NCBI RefSeq assembly: GCF_010119935.1 | Contig: NZ_CP048209.1 | Coordinates: 540,001 to 604,000 of the forward strand | Reading direction: 5' to 3' | Length of the DNA stretch: 64,000 bases | From: Paenibacillus lycopersici | GTDB lineage: Bacteria; Bacillota; Bacilli; Paenibacillales; Paenibacillaceae | Shown: piece after piece, positions 1 through 10,189 of the stretch | Layout: every line of letters begins with the position of its first letter | How positions within the stretch are numbered: the first letter of the stretch is position 1 | Position numbers and translations under genes: made by a program | The notes under the pieces: model-generated | What the model was told of the DNA's origin: nothing | The model's input: only the letters and a program-made list of their open reading frames with translations | The model's database searches: none

Positions 1-2806
<2,806 letters not shown>

Positions 2807-2894
2807 ATGTCTCTTGCCAGAGACGCCAGCTAAAGGTTTTGCATGAAATCATATTCAGTTTTTTATGGTGTCATCTCAATACGATTGAAGACAT

Positions 2895-2917
2895 CCCACC
2901 TTGCAGTGGGTTTTTTA
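2895..2917 (+). terminator. Hairpin with T-run after 23S
   Basis: CCCAC/GTGGG stem with a 6-nt loop followed by TTTTTTATT. It lies between the 23S 3' end and the first tRNA-like sequence, so it may end or attenuate rRNA transcription before the tRNA cluster. Confidence 0.55.
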
Positions 2918-2919
2918 TT

Positions 2920-2996
2920 GGCCCTTTAGTTCAAGTGGCTACAGAGCCGGCTCTGTAAGCGGGAAGTCAGCGGTTCGATCATGCTGGGCTCCGCCA
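2920..2996 (+). pseudogene. Degenerate tRNA-like sequence
   Basis: The 3' half (TCAGCGGTTCGATC to GGGCTCCGCCA) closely resembles the T-arm and acceptor end of Firmicute tRNA-Ala, and a D-arm-like segment is present. The acceptor strands (GGCCCTT against GGGCTCC) pair poorly, the T-stem has a mismatch, and the anticodon arm is disrupted by a perfect 16-bp palindrome (ACAGAGCCGGCTCTGT, 2941-2956). A functional tRNA is unlikely. It is probably a decayed tRNA gene heading the cluster. Confidence 0.55.
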
Positions 2997-3013
2997 TCAT
3001 TGTTACTCATTAT

Positions 3014-3089
3014 TCCCTGATAGCTCAGTTGGTAGAGCACTCGACTGTTAATCGAGTTGTCACAGGTTCGAGTCCTGTTCGGGGAGCCA
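3014..3089 (+). tRNA. tRNA-Asn (GTT)
   Basis: Full cloverleaf with a 7-bp acceptor stem, anticodon loop CTGTTAA and encoded CCA. First intact tRNA of the cluster. Confidence 0.96.
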
Positions 3090-3094
3090 TTTCT

Positions 3095-3185
3095 GGAGAG
3101 CTGTCCGAGTGGTCGAAGGAGCACGATTGGAAATCGTGTATACGTTAACCGCGTATCGAGGGTTCGAATCCCTCGCTCTCCGCCA
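3095..3185 (+). tRNA. tRNA-Ser (GGA)
   Basis: 91-nt class II tRNA with a long variable arm, anticodon GGA and encoded CCA. It starts 5 nt after tRNA-Asn. Confidence 0.95.
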
Positions 3186-3209
3186 TACTCACCCCTGAAA
3201 AGTGAAGTG

Positions 3210-3246
3210 GCGCTTGAAGGTTGTTCCGGTTCTATTTCGGACAGCC
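3210..3246 (+). other. Inter-tRNA hairpin, copy 1
   Basis: GCGCTTGAAGGTTGTTCCG pairs with CGGACAGCC, leaving one bulged base. A related hairpin with a partly different stem sits in the next tRNA spacer (3355-3393). This may be a processing signal or a spacer duplication. Confidence 0.5.
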
Positions 3247-3257
3247 CCTAATAATAA

Positions 3258-3332
3258 GGCCCGTTGGTCAAGTGGTTAAGACACCTCCCTTTCACGGAGG
3301 TAACAGGGGTTCGAGTCCCCTACGGGTCACCA
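3258..3332 (+). tRNA. tRNA-Glu (TTC)
   Basis: 75-nt cloverleaf, anticodon TTC in loop CTTTCAC, CCA encoded. Confidence 0.95.
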
Positions 3333-3354
3333 TAACTTCCCATAAGGCGCAGAA

Positions 3355-3393
3355 GCGCTTTGAAGGTTAATCCGACGTCTTTTCGGAGAACCT
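3355..3393 (+). other. Inter-tRNA hairpin, copy 2
   Basis: GCGCTTTGAAGGTTAATCCG pairs with CGGAGAACCT across a short loop. It shares the GCGCTT(T)GAAGGTT lead-in and the CCG/CGG core with the hairpin at 3210-3246. Confidence 0.5.
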
Positions 3394-3409
3394 GGGATTA
3401 ACTTTTCAT

Positions 3410-3485
3410 GGAGGCTTAGCTCAGCTGGGAGAGCATCTGCCTTACAAGCAGAGGGTCGGGGGTTCGATCCCCTCAGCCTCCACCA
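3410..3485 (+). tRNA. tRNA-Val (TAC)
   Basis: 76-nt cloverleaf, anticodon TAC, CCA encoded. Confidence 0.95.
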
Positions 3486-3503
3486 TGAAATCCTTTAGAC
3501 TAT

Positions 3504-3583
<80 letters not shown>

Positions 3584-3586
3584 ACC

Positions 3587-3610
3587 TTCGGCATCATGCC
3601 GAAATATTTT
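3587..3610 (+). terminator. Hairpin with T-rich tail inside the tRNA cluster
   Basis: TTCGGCA/TGCCGAA stem with a 3-nt loop followed by ATATTTT. It resembles a weak terminator or processing site between fMet and Asp. Since the cluster continues, full termination is unlikely. Confidence 0.4.
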
Positions 3611-3615
3611 CACGC

Positions 3616-3692
3616 GGAGCCGTGGTGTAGAGGCCTAACATGCCTGCCTGTCACGCAGGAGACCGCGGGTTCGAATCCCGTCGGCTCCGCCA
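3616..3692 (+). tRNA. tRNA-Asp (GTC)
   Basis: Acceptor GGAGCCG pairs with CGGCTCC, anticodon GTC, CCA encoded. Confidence 0.95.
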
Positions 3693-3696
3693 TTTT

Positions 3697-3772
<76 letters not shown>

Positions 3773-3779
3773 GTTTTAT

Positions 3780-3863
3780 GGAGGATTAGCGAAGTGGCCA
3801 AACGCGGGAGACTGTAAATCTCTTCCTTCGGGTTCGGTGGTTCAAATCCATCATCCTCCACCA
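3780..3863 (+). tRNA. tRNA-Tyr (GTA)
   Basis: 84-nt class II tRNA with long variable arm, anticodon GTA, CCA encoded. Confidence 0.95.
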
Positions 3864-3870
3864 TCTTCAT

Positions 3871-3946
3871 TGGGGATTAGCCAAGCGGTAAGGCAACGGA
3901 CTTTGACTCCGTCATTCCCTAGGTTCGAATCCTAGATCCCCAGCCA
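3871..3946 (+). tRNA. tRNA-Gln (TTG)
   Basis: Acceptor TGGGGAT/ATCCCCA, anticodon TTG in loop CTTTGAC, CCA encoded. Confidence 0.95.
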
Positions 3947-3954
3947 TTTGCTTT

Positions 3955-4027
3955 GAGCCATTAGCTCAGTTGGTAGAGCACCTGACTTTTAATCAGGGTG
4001 TCGTAGGTTCGAGTCCTACATGGCTCA
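3955..4027 (+). tRNA. tRNA-Lys (TTT), CCA not encoded
   Basis: Acceptor GAGCCAT/ATGGCTC, anticodon TTT. The discriminator A is followed by CTT, so the CCA end must be added after transcription, unlike most neighbours. Confidence 0.94.
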
Positions 4028-4039
4028 CTTTTCATATAT

Positions 4040-4125
4040 GCGGTTGTGGTGGAATTGGCAGACACGCTATCTTGAGGGGGTAGTGCCCACCGGGCGTATG
4101 GGTTCGAGTCCCATCAACCGCACCA
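4040..4125 (+). tRNA. tRNA-Leu (GAG)
   Basis: 86-nt class II tRNA. CTATC/GGTAG anticodon stem with loop TTGAGGG, CCA encoded. Confidence 0.93.
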
Positions 4126-4133
4126 ACACATAT

Positions 4134-4220
4134 GCGGTCATGGCGGAATTGGCAGACGCGCTAGATTCAGGTTCTAGTGTCAGCAATGACGTGGAGGTTC
4201 GAGTCCTCTTGACCGCACCA
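4134..4220 (+). tRNA. tRNA-Leu (CAG)
   Basis: 87-nt class II tRNA. CTAGA/TCTAG stem with loop TTCAGGT, CCA encoded. Confidence 0.94.
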
Positions 4221-4223
4221 TCT

Positions 4224-4298
4224 GCGGAAGTGGCTCAGCGGTAGAGCATCGCCTTGCCAAGGCGAGGGTCGCGGGTTCGATTCCCGTCTTCCGCTCCA
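4224..4298 (+). tRNA. tRNA-Gly (GCC)
   Basis: Acceptor GCGGAAG/CTTCCGC, anticodon GCC in loop TTGCCAA, CCA encoded. It starts 4 nt after tRNA-Leu. Confidence 0.95.
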
Positions 4299-4309
4299 TT
4301 ATTTATTTC

Positions 4310-4380
4310 GGCGCCATAGCCAAGTGGTAAGGCATAGCTCTGCAAAAGCTTGACCCCCAGTTCGAATCTGGGTGGCGCCT
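4310..4380 (+). tRNA. tRNA-Cys (GCA), CCA not encoded
   Basis: Short cloverleaf, acceptor GGCGCCA/TGGCGCC, anticodon GCA in loop CTGCAAA, discriminator T. The following TGC is not CCA. Confidence 0.93.
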
Positions 4381-4401
4381 TGCTTGGTTCAATGTCGATT
4401 G

Positions 4402-4478
4402 CGGGATGTAGCTCAGCTTGGTAGAGCACCTGGTTTGGGACCAGGGGGTCGCATGTTCGAATCGTGTCATCCCGACCA
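4402..4478 (+). tRNA. tRNA-Pro (TGG)
   Basis: Acceptor CGGGATG pairs with CATCCCG, anticodon TGG in loop TTTGGGA, CCA encoded. Last tRNA of the cluster. Confidence 0.95.
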
Positions 4479-4560
4479 TTCATTTTAGTATCCTTACATC
4501 GTTTCAACTTCCTAGCTAGCTGTCGCAGATGCCAATCCTGATGCAGCTTTTTGTATGTAG

Positions 4561-4593
4561 AAGCCCTTTATCCGCGCGGATAGGGGCTTTTTT
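4561..4593 (+). terminator. Terminator of the tRNA cluster
   Basis: Stem of about 13 bp (AAGCCCTTTATCCG against CGGATAGGGGCTT) followed by TTTTTT. Strong intrinsic terminator 83 nt after tRNA-Pro. Confidence 0.85.
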
Positions 4594-4694
4594 GTCGTTT
4601 ACGGCGGGAAGTGGATTTGCTGTGCGCTTGCAACTATTAGCCGCAGCGCAGCGTTAAGAGGGAAAGGCATGCAGAAGGATGGTGGGACAGAAGC

Positions 4695-5600
4695 ATGATG
4701 AGGCACAATGAGGGAGCAGCCCGGGCCGTTGCCGCGATCGGCGCGGCGGCCTTGATGCTGTTGGGCGGCTGTGCATCCGAGGAAGAGCGAAGTCACTCAC
4801 CGGAAACGGTACGGCAGCAGGACGCCGCAGCCGCAACTACCGACGAAGCTGCGAGTCATGAAGGCGTAAGCGGAATGACGATTACGGACGATGCTACCGC
4901 CAGTGAGGCGAAAGTGGAGCATGACCCCGAACCAACGAATAGGGAGCCGGATGCCTCGCTGCCGGAGAAGGGCATTTATTTGTACACGGACTCGGAGGGC
5001 AACGCGCAACTGCAGATCGGCGAGCTCCGGCAGCAGATGGATTGGACCTACAAAACCCCGAGGAATGTCATGCCCGTGCTTCAGGCACAGGATTACGACG
5101 GAGATGGGCAGGAGGAGCTTGCGGCCGTGCTGGATCTCGGGTCAGGCACCGGAATTAGTCTCTACGAGCTGCATGTCGTCGAGTATCGCGGGGTCGACAT
5201 GCCCGCGGGGCAGCAGGTGCTGGACCATCGTTTTGTTCCCGAAGATTATTTGAACCAATTGGAGAAGGCGATTCAGTTCAAGAAAACGAGCCGGAACGGC
5301 GAGCTGTTCGGGCAGTTGACGCTGGACGGCCAGCCGCATGAGGTGAGCTTGAAGGCGTATCAGGCGGACTTCGGCGCAGACCATATTCAAGACCGGCTTG
5401 GGTACGGCAATGTCGTCATGTTCACAGCGGATCGGCAGGGGCTGCAGCTCATTGCCGCTGTCGGGGTTGCCGTTGAAGGGGTATTGGAGCCGCAGTATAT
5501 CGGTGAAATCAAGGCGAATGTCACGTACGCTGCGGGCGGCGAGTTTTTGCTGGATCAATTCGGGTTTACGGCTTACGTGCCGCGGTCGTCGGACAGTTAA
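4695..5600 (+). CDS. Putative lipoprotein of unknown function
   Basis: 301 residues. A lipoprotein signal peptide ends in lipobox LLGGC, with C26 as the acylated residue, so the mature protein should be anchored to the outer face of the membrane. A Ser/Thr/Glu-rich linker (about 27-88) precedes a globular part containing DYDGDG (133-138), an acidic loop of the kind found in calcium-binding and FG-GAP/VCBS-type repeats. I recognise no family. ATG at 4695 or 4698 is possible, and the ribosome-binding site is weak. It is alone on its strand between the tRNA terminator and a bidirectional terminator. Confidence 0.8.
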   Translation: MMRHNEGAARAVAAIGAAALMLLGGCASEEERSHSPETVRQQDAAAATTDEAASHEGVSGMTITDDATASEAKVEHDPEPTNREPDASLPEKGIYLYTDSEGNAQLQIGELRQQMDWTYKTPRNVMPVLQAQDYDGDGQEELAAVLDLGSGTGISLYELHVVEYRGVDMPAGQQVLDHRFVPEDYLNQLEKAIQFKKTSRNGELFGQLTLDGQPHEVSLKAYQADFGADHIQDRLGYGNVVMFTADRQGLQLIAAVGVAVEGVLEPQYIGEIKANVTYAAGGEFLLDQFGFTAYVPRSSDS

Positions 5601-5620
5601 TGTCGTTCATTACGAGGTGT

Positions 5621-5665
5621 GAACAACGAATCCCTCCTGGCCATGCCAGGAGGGATTCGTTGTTC
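5621..5665. terminator. Bidirectional terminator
   Basis: A 21-bp perfect inverted repeat around a CAT loop between the convergent lipoprotein and ridA genes. T-runs are poor, but stem length and position fit a shared terminator. Confidence 0.7.
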
Positions 5666-5686
5666 ATCGCGGAAGCAGCCGCGAGG

Positions 5687-6151
5687 TTAGTCGCGAACTT
5701 CGACGATGAGCTCGATTTCAACGGGCGTATGAAAAGGCAGGTCGCTGGTGCCGATCGCGGATCGCGCGTGTCTGCCTTGCTCGCCGAACACCTCGATCAA
5801 GAAGTCGGAGGCGCCGTTGACGACATAGGGCTGATCGGCGAAGCCGGGGGCGCTGTTGACGAAGGCGAGCATTTTGACGATCTTGACGACGCGGTCCAGG
5901 TCGCCGAGATGATGCTTCATGACGGCGAGACAGTTGATGATAACTTGACGCGCCGCCGCCTGGCCCTGCTCGATCGTCAGCTCGGCGCCCAGCTTGCCTT
6001 CGTGCATCAGCACGCCGTCGATGCGGCAGTCTTGGCCGGACAGATAGAGCAGGCTGCCGGTCTGGCTGGCCGGAATATAGCTGAATTTCGGCTTGCCGAC
6101 GGCTGGGAGCCCGACGCCGAGTTCTTTTAAGCGGTTCTCGATAATAGACAT
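5687..6151 (-). CDS. ridA: RidA/YjgF family enamine/imine deaminase
   Basis: 154 residues, full length for the longer RidA branch. RidA proteins hydrolyse reactive enamine/imine intermediates such as 2-aminoacrylate released by PLP enzymes. The family signature is seen near the C-terminus (residues about 128-150: HARSAIG, DLPFHTPVEIELIVEV), including the Arg expected to bind the substrate carboxylate and the closing VEIE strand. ATG has an AGGAGG site 9 nt upstream. It lies 149 bp downstream of a PLP enzyme on the same strand. The obvious reading is that RidA clears the imine that enzyme releases; that link is inferred. Confidence 0.88.
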   Translation of the reverse strand: MSIIENRLKELGVGLPAVGKPKFSYIPASQTGSLLYLSGQDCRIDGVLMHEGKLGAELTIEQGQAAARQVIINCLAVMKHHLGDLDRVVKIVKMLAFVNSAPGFADQPYVVNGASDFLIEVFGEQGRHARSAIGTSDLPFHTPVEIELIVEVRD

Positions 6152-6300
6152 GGTTGGTGTTCCTCCTGATCAAGGATAATCACATATAATCGCACCGTAT
6201 AAGTACCAATTAGGCCTACCGGGCACGACCGTTCAACAGCTTGTTTGTTTCAATAAGCTTGCTTCGACAGCCGATCCCAAGCATGCCAGGTCCGCAATGA

Positions 6301-7386
6301 TTATTCCAGCATGCCGCGGGCCAGGATCGGCCGTTCCTCGATAAGGTCGCCGTCCACCCAGTAGAGCTTGTTGTGCAAGTTGAGCGTGCTGCAAATATGA
6401 TTCGGGATGATATGCACCTGATCGCCCACGTTCAGCTCGTGATGCGGGAGGAGGCGCAGCATGCCGTGTTCCTCGGTCATCCGTTCCAGCACCGCATCCG
6501 GCCATTCGACCACGCGGCCGAAGCCCTGCAGCAGAAGCGGTTCCGTATTCGGCTGCACGTCCGTGGCGAACGTCTTGCTGCCGCCGTCGATGACCGCGTA
6601 ATCCGGGCTTGGCCGGCTCACGACCGTGGCCAGAATCGAGCCGGCGCAATCCTCCCAGGACGACACGCCGAGCCTGGTCTGCATCGCGTCGTTGAAGACA
6701 TACGTGCCGGGGCGAATTTCGGTGATGCCCGGAACCGATGCGGCATATAGGCCGGTCGGGGTCGAGCCGACGCTGACGTCTTCGACGGGAATGCCCGCCG
6801 CCCGCATTTCGTCCGCAAGCTGCGCCATCCACATCCCCTCTTCAACGCCCGCGCGTTCCAGCTCCAGCGTGGACCGGCCGTCAAGCAGCGGGCCGCGGAA
6901 GGTATAGATGCCCTGGAGCCGAAGATGCGGCAGCGCATGAATGCGGGAGGCGAGCTGCACGGCCTGCTCGCGCGGCGTCCCCGTGCGCCGGAGCCCGGTA
7001 TCGACCTCCAGGCGCACCTCGAGGACGATGCCTTGCCGCCCGGCAATTTCGGACAGGCGCAGCGCGCCCTCGTAGCTATCGGCGGAGACGATCAACCGGA
7101 TTTGGCGGCTGAGCTTCGCGGCCCGTTCGATCTTGCTCGGCACGACGAGCGGGTAGGCGACGAAAATATCGCCGATGCCGTGCTGCGCCATGACCTCGGC
7201 TTCGGATACTTTGGCCACCGTAATGCCGGCCGCGCCGGCCGCGATCTGCTCGGCGGCGAGCGAGGGGAGCTTATGGGTCTTGGCATGCGGCCTTAACCGC
7301 ACATGCAGCGCTTGGGCTCGGGCGGCCATCCGCGCGATATTGCGTCTCGTCCGTCTCGCGTCGATGATTAAGCATGGCGTCTCCAT
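6301..7386 (-). CDS. PLP-dependent D-threonine aldolase / D-serine dehydratase-like enzyme
   Basis: 361 residues, fold-type III PLP enzyme (alanine racemase-like N-terminal barrel plus D-serine-dehydratase-like C-terminal domain). The motif RPHAKTHK at 32-39 carries the PLP-binding lysine (K36). NHICSTLNL near residue 335 contains the H-x-C pair that binds the divalent metal in this family. The reaction could be aldol cleavage of D-threonine or other beta-hydroxy-D-amino acids, or dehydration of D-serine; sequence alone does not decide. I chose ATG at 7386 because AAGGAGG lies 10 nt upstream. A 20-codon longer frame has no such site. Likely co-transcribed with ridA. Confidence 0.87.
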   Translation of the reverse strand: METPCLIIDARRTRRNIARMAARAQALHVRLRPHAKTHKLPSLAAEQIAAGAAGITVAKVSEAEVMAQHGIGDIFVAYPLVVPSKIERAAKLSRQIRLIVSADSYEGALRLSEIAGRQGIVLEVRLEVDTGLRRTGTPREQAVQLASRIHALPHLRLQGIYTFRGPLLDGRSTLELERAGVEEGMWMAQLADEMRAAGIPVEDVSVGSTPTGLYAASVPGITEIRPGTYVFNDAMQTRLGVSSWEDCAGSILATVVSRPSPDYAVIDGGSKTFATDVQPNTEPLLLQGFGRVVEWPDAVLERMTEEHGMLRLLPHHELNVGDQVHIIPNHICSTLNLHNKLYWVDGDLIEERPILARGMLE

Positions 7387-7877
7387 TGTCGGCGCATCCT
7401 CCTTCTTGTGAGGCAAATGGCGATCGATTTCAAGCAGGCGAATCACCCGGCAGGCCCAAGGAACTCAAGCCTTCTGGGCTGTACAAGTGTAGTGTAACAT
7501 AAGCTTAGCGCGGCATGGGGGCCGATACGATAAAAGGACGCCCAACGATCCGCACAAAGTGCTGGAGGTTAAACGCGCAATTGAGGAAGGGGATACCGTT
7601 CCCGTTCACTCCGGTATCAGGCAGCGGCGGAAGACGCCGGAGGCCCGGTGGTTCATCTCTTCCGCTTCGTTAAGGGCCTCGTTGCCAAGCTGTAGGATTT
7701 CGGGATGCCCGTTCCTGCGGCGTTTCCGAATGAACGGCGCGTTCTCGTGCATGCAGTTGCAGGGAAAGAGAATGAAAACGAAGTCAAAAAAGCCGACCAT
7801 ACGGTTGGCTCTGGCTGACGAGAAAGTACCCGGTTCTTCGCCATTGCCCATGCCGGCTAGATCGTCTTCAGGGGCAA
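7387..7877. other. Intergenic region without a convincing gene
   Basis: Short frames on both strands lack ribosome-binding sites and family signals. A minus-strand frame at 7606-7935 reads plausibly in its middle (a hydrophobic start, then a charged tail), but I found no site to translate it. The region leads into the first copy of the dispersed ++-- repeat. Confidence 0.4.
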
Positions 7878-8055
7878 CGGACATAGAATCCGTTATTTGG
7901 TGGAAATCGGCAGGTTTGGGATGGCGAACGGACACAGGATTCGTTATTGCCTCCGGAGAGTATCGAAAGTCTGCCTTTTTGACGAAATAAAGGATCCTAT
8001 GTCCGCGAGCATTTAAAAAGCCATGAAAACAGGCGAATAGCGGATCTCCTGCCCG
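7878..8055 (+). repeat. Dispersed ++-- palindromic element, copy 1
   Basis: Four 20-bp units: forward at 7878-7898 and 7929-7948, reverse-complement at 7985-8005 and 8034-8055. The unit consensus is GGACAyAGGATnCGTTATT. The spacer between the first two units contains AAATCGGCAGGTTTGGG, conserved in the other copies. Total 178 bp with the same internal spacing as the other three copies. Confidence 0.85.
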
Positions 8056-8242
8056 GATGCAATGCTTTTCGTTGCTTTTCGCAGACAGTGCCGCTGCCTA
8101 TCGCTCCTGAAGCGATGTGAGCCAAACAGCTAGAGCTGTCTAAGCCGGGGAACGGGGATGCGGTCGCCAGAACAGTCCGAGGTCAGCCGTTCAGGTTTTA
8201 CGAGCCATTCCGTGTCATCAAACATGAGTTCTCTACATGCTG

Positions 8243-8265
8243 AGCCGACGATACGGTCGGCTTTT
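8243..8265 (+). terminator. Orphan intrinsic terminator
   Basis: AGCCGAC/GTCGGCT stem followed by TTTT. No intact gene precedes it, so it may be left from a lost gene or serve a small transcript from the repeat region. Confidence 0.5.
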
Positions 8266-8439
8266 GGAAAACGGAAGAAGGTATTCATCTGAGATAATCG
8301 GTTGAAAGTCCAGATGAATTTGTTTTAGCGGTATGCGGAAAATCTCGGTTCCTGTCCATCGTCCGAACATCTACTCGAATATTTCACCCTATTGTATAAT
8401 TAATCATCCTAAATGATGGCCGACAAAGGGGGACGAGCC

Positions 8440-10185
8440 GTGAAGCCGTTGGCGGAATGGGCGAAATTGCATGTGTATCAGAAGGTCATTTGCGTATTCG
8501 TGGCGCTGGTCATTCCGTATTGCTTGATCAACTTATGGATGAACGCGGAGGGGCAGAAGGTCGTCAAAGGCGACATCACGAGCTCCAACCAGACCAACGT
8601 CAGCTTCTATTCGCGTCAGCTGGACGACCAGATGTCGTTCATCCGCAATTTGCAGCTGCAGCTGCTGAACGACCCCGAGCTGCAGAAACTGAATTTTCTC
8701 GGCAAACAGATCAACGAGTTCGACAGCATTCAATTGGTTAACCGCGTGAAGGACAGGCTTGTCGCCAACCTGAACGCCAGCGACTACCTCGTGAATGTCG
8801 GCGTGTACATCAAGTCCTTCGGCAGGACGATTTCGACCCAGACGGGCATCACGCCGGTGCCGAACGCCGAATACCGCATCATCTCCGGATATAGCGAGCT
8901 GGCGCCCACGAGACCGCTCTATTACAGCGGGGGCAAGCTCTTCTTCCTCGCCTCGGCGAACAATGGCGGGATCATCGCTTATTTCCAGCTGTCCGTCGAC
9001 AAGCTGGAGGAGACGCTGCGGCCGCTCGTCGATCGTTACGGCGACTCGGGAGCGCTGCTCGCGGACGAGACGTTCCGCAACCGGATCTCCTTCAAGACGA
9101 AGGATGAGGTTGTCCGGCTGATCGAAGCGCGAATCTCCGCCATCGCCGCCCGGAAGCCGGCAGCGCCGGAAGAGAGCTTCACCGTGCGCAGCGGCAAGCA
9201 AATCTACGTCGTCACCTACAGCCACATCAGCAAGCAGGGCCTTACCTTGTACACCTACCTCAATCAGAACGAACTGACAGGTCAGCTCCGAACGTTCAAC
9301 GTCTGGTACATCGTCCTGTCCGTCGTCTCGATCGCCATCATCGTGCTGTTCTCGTTCTCCGTGAACCTCATGATCCACAAACCGCTGAAGCGCCTTATCG
9401 TGCCGTTTAAACTGCTGGAGGCGGACAGCCTGCTGCTGCCGATCGACTCCCGTCCCAACAACGAGTTCGGCTATTTGTACCGCAATCTCGACCAGATGGT
9501 GCAGCGGCTGAAGCAGTCCATTCGCGAGAATTACGAGCAGAAGATCGCGCTGCAGCATTCGGAGCTGAAGCAGCTGCAATCGCAGATCAATCCTCATTTC
9601 CTGTACAACAGCTTCTTCAACATCTACATGATTTGCCGCAGCGGCGACATGGAGCAGGCGTCCGAAATGGCGCGAAGGCTCGGCAGCTATTATCAGTTCA
9701 TCACCCGCAGCGGGAAGGACGAAGCGACCCTCGCCGACGAATACAAGCACGCGCTCGATTATTGCGAAATTCAGAGCATCCGGTTCTCCAACCGCATCGA
9801 GGTGGAAGCCGGCGAGCTGCCGGAAGCGAGCTGCGCCTATGGGGTTCCGCGCTTGATCGTCCAGCCGATCGTCGAGAACGCGTTCGAGCATGCCTTCGAT
9901 AACGGCCGGCGCCGCGGCCATGTGTACGTGCGGCCGACGTTCGAACGCGAGGTGCTGCGCATTGCCGTCGAGGACGATGGGGGCGGACTGCCCGACGAGG
10001 CGCTGCGCGCGCTGCAGGCCAAGCTGGCGAATGCCACGCAGGCGCACGAGAAAACGGGGCTTGTCAACGTTAGCAGGCGAATCCGGCTGAAGTTCGGGGA
10101 ATCGAGCGGCGTGTTCGTGACGCGCAGCGAGCATGGCGGCTTGAAGGCGGAATTGGTCATCCATTTCAGCGAGAGAGGGGTTTGA
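8440..10185 (+). CDS. Sensor histidine kinase, YesM type
   Basis: 581 residues from the GTG start. Two membrane helices (about 11-33 and 288-310) flank an extracellular Cache-like sensor domain. A HAMP-like linker follows, then the His_kinase domain with LQSQINPHFLYN (phosphorylated His near 386) and an ATPase domain with N-box IVQPIVENAFEHAF (about 470-484). These kinases sense extracellular saccharides or binding-protein states and phosphorylate an AraC-type regulator. GTG at 8440 is preferred because AAAGGGGG lies 7 nt upstream; ATG at 8413 has no site. A -10-like TATAAT sits at 8395-8400. The response regulator begins 4 bp after the stop. Confidence 0.92.
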   Translation: MKPLAEWAKLHVYQKVICVFVALVIPYCLINLWMNAEGQKVVKGDITSSNQTNVSFYSRQLDDQMSFIRNLQLQLLNDPELQKLNFLGKQINEFDSIQLVNRVKDRLVANLNASDYLVNVGVYIKSFGRTISTQTGITPVPNAEYRIISGYSELAPTRPLYYSGGKLFFLASANNGGIIAYFQLSVDKLEETLRPLVDRYGDSGALLADETFRNRISFKTKDEVVRLIEARISAIAARKPAAPEESFTVRSGKQIYVVTYSHISKQGLTLYTYLNQNELTGQLRTFNVWYIVLSVVSIAIIVLFSFSVNLMIHKPLKRLIVPFKLLEADSLLLPIDSRPNNEFGYLYRNLDQMVQRLKQSIRENYEQKIALQHSELKQLQSQINPHFLYNSFFNIYMICRSGDMEQASEMARRLGSYYQFITRSGKDEATLADEYKHALDYCEIQSIRFSNRIEVEAGELPEASCAYGVPRLIVQPIVENAFEHAFDNGRRRGHVYVRPTFEREVLRIAVEDDGGGLPDEALRALQAKLANATQAHEKTGLVNVSRRIRLKFGESSGVFVTRSEHGGLKAELVIHFSERGV

Positions 10186-10189
10186 TGTC

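Noticed and set aside
5600..6130. Plus-strand frame of 176 residues opposite ridA
   Set aside because: Shadow of ridA; begins within the bidirectional terminator region.
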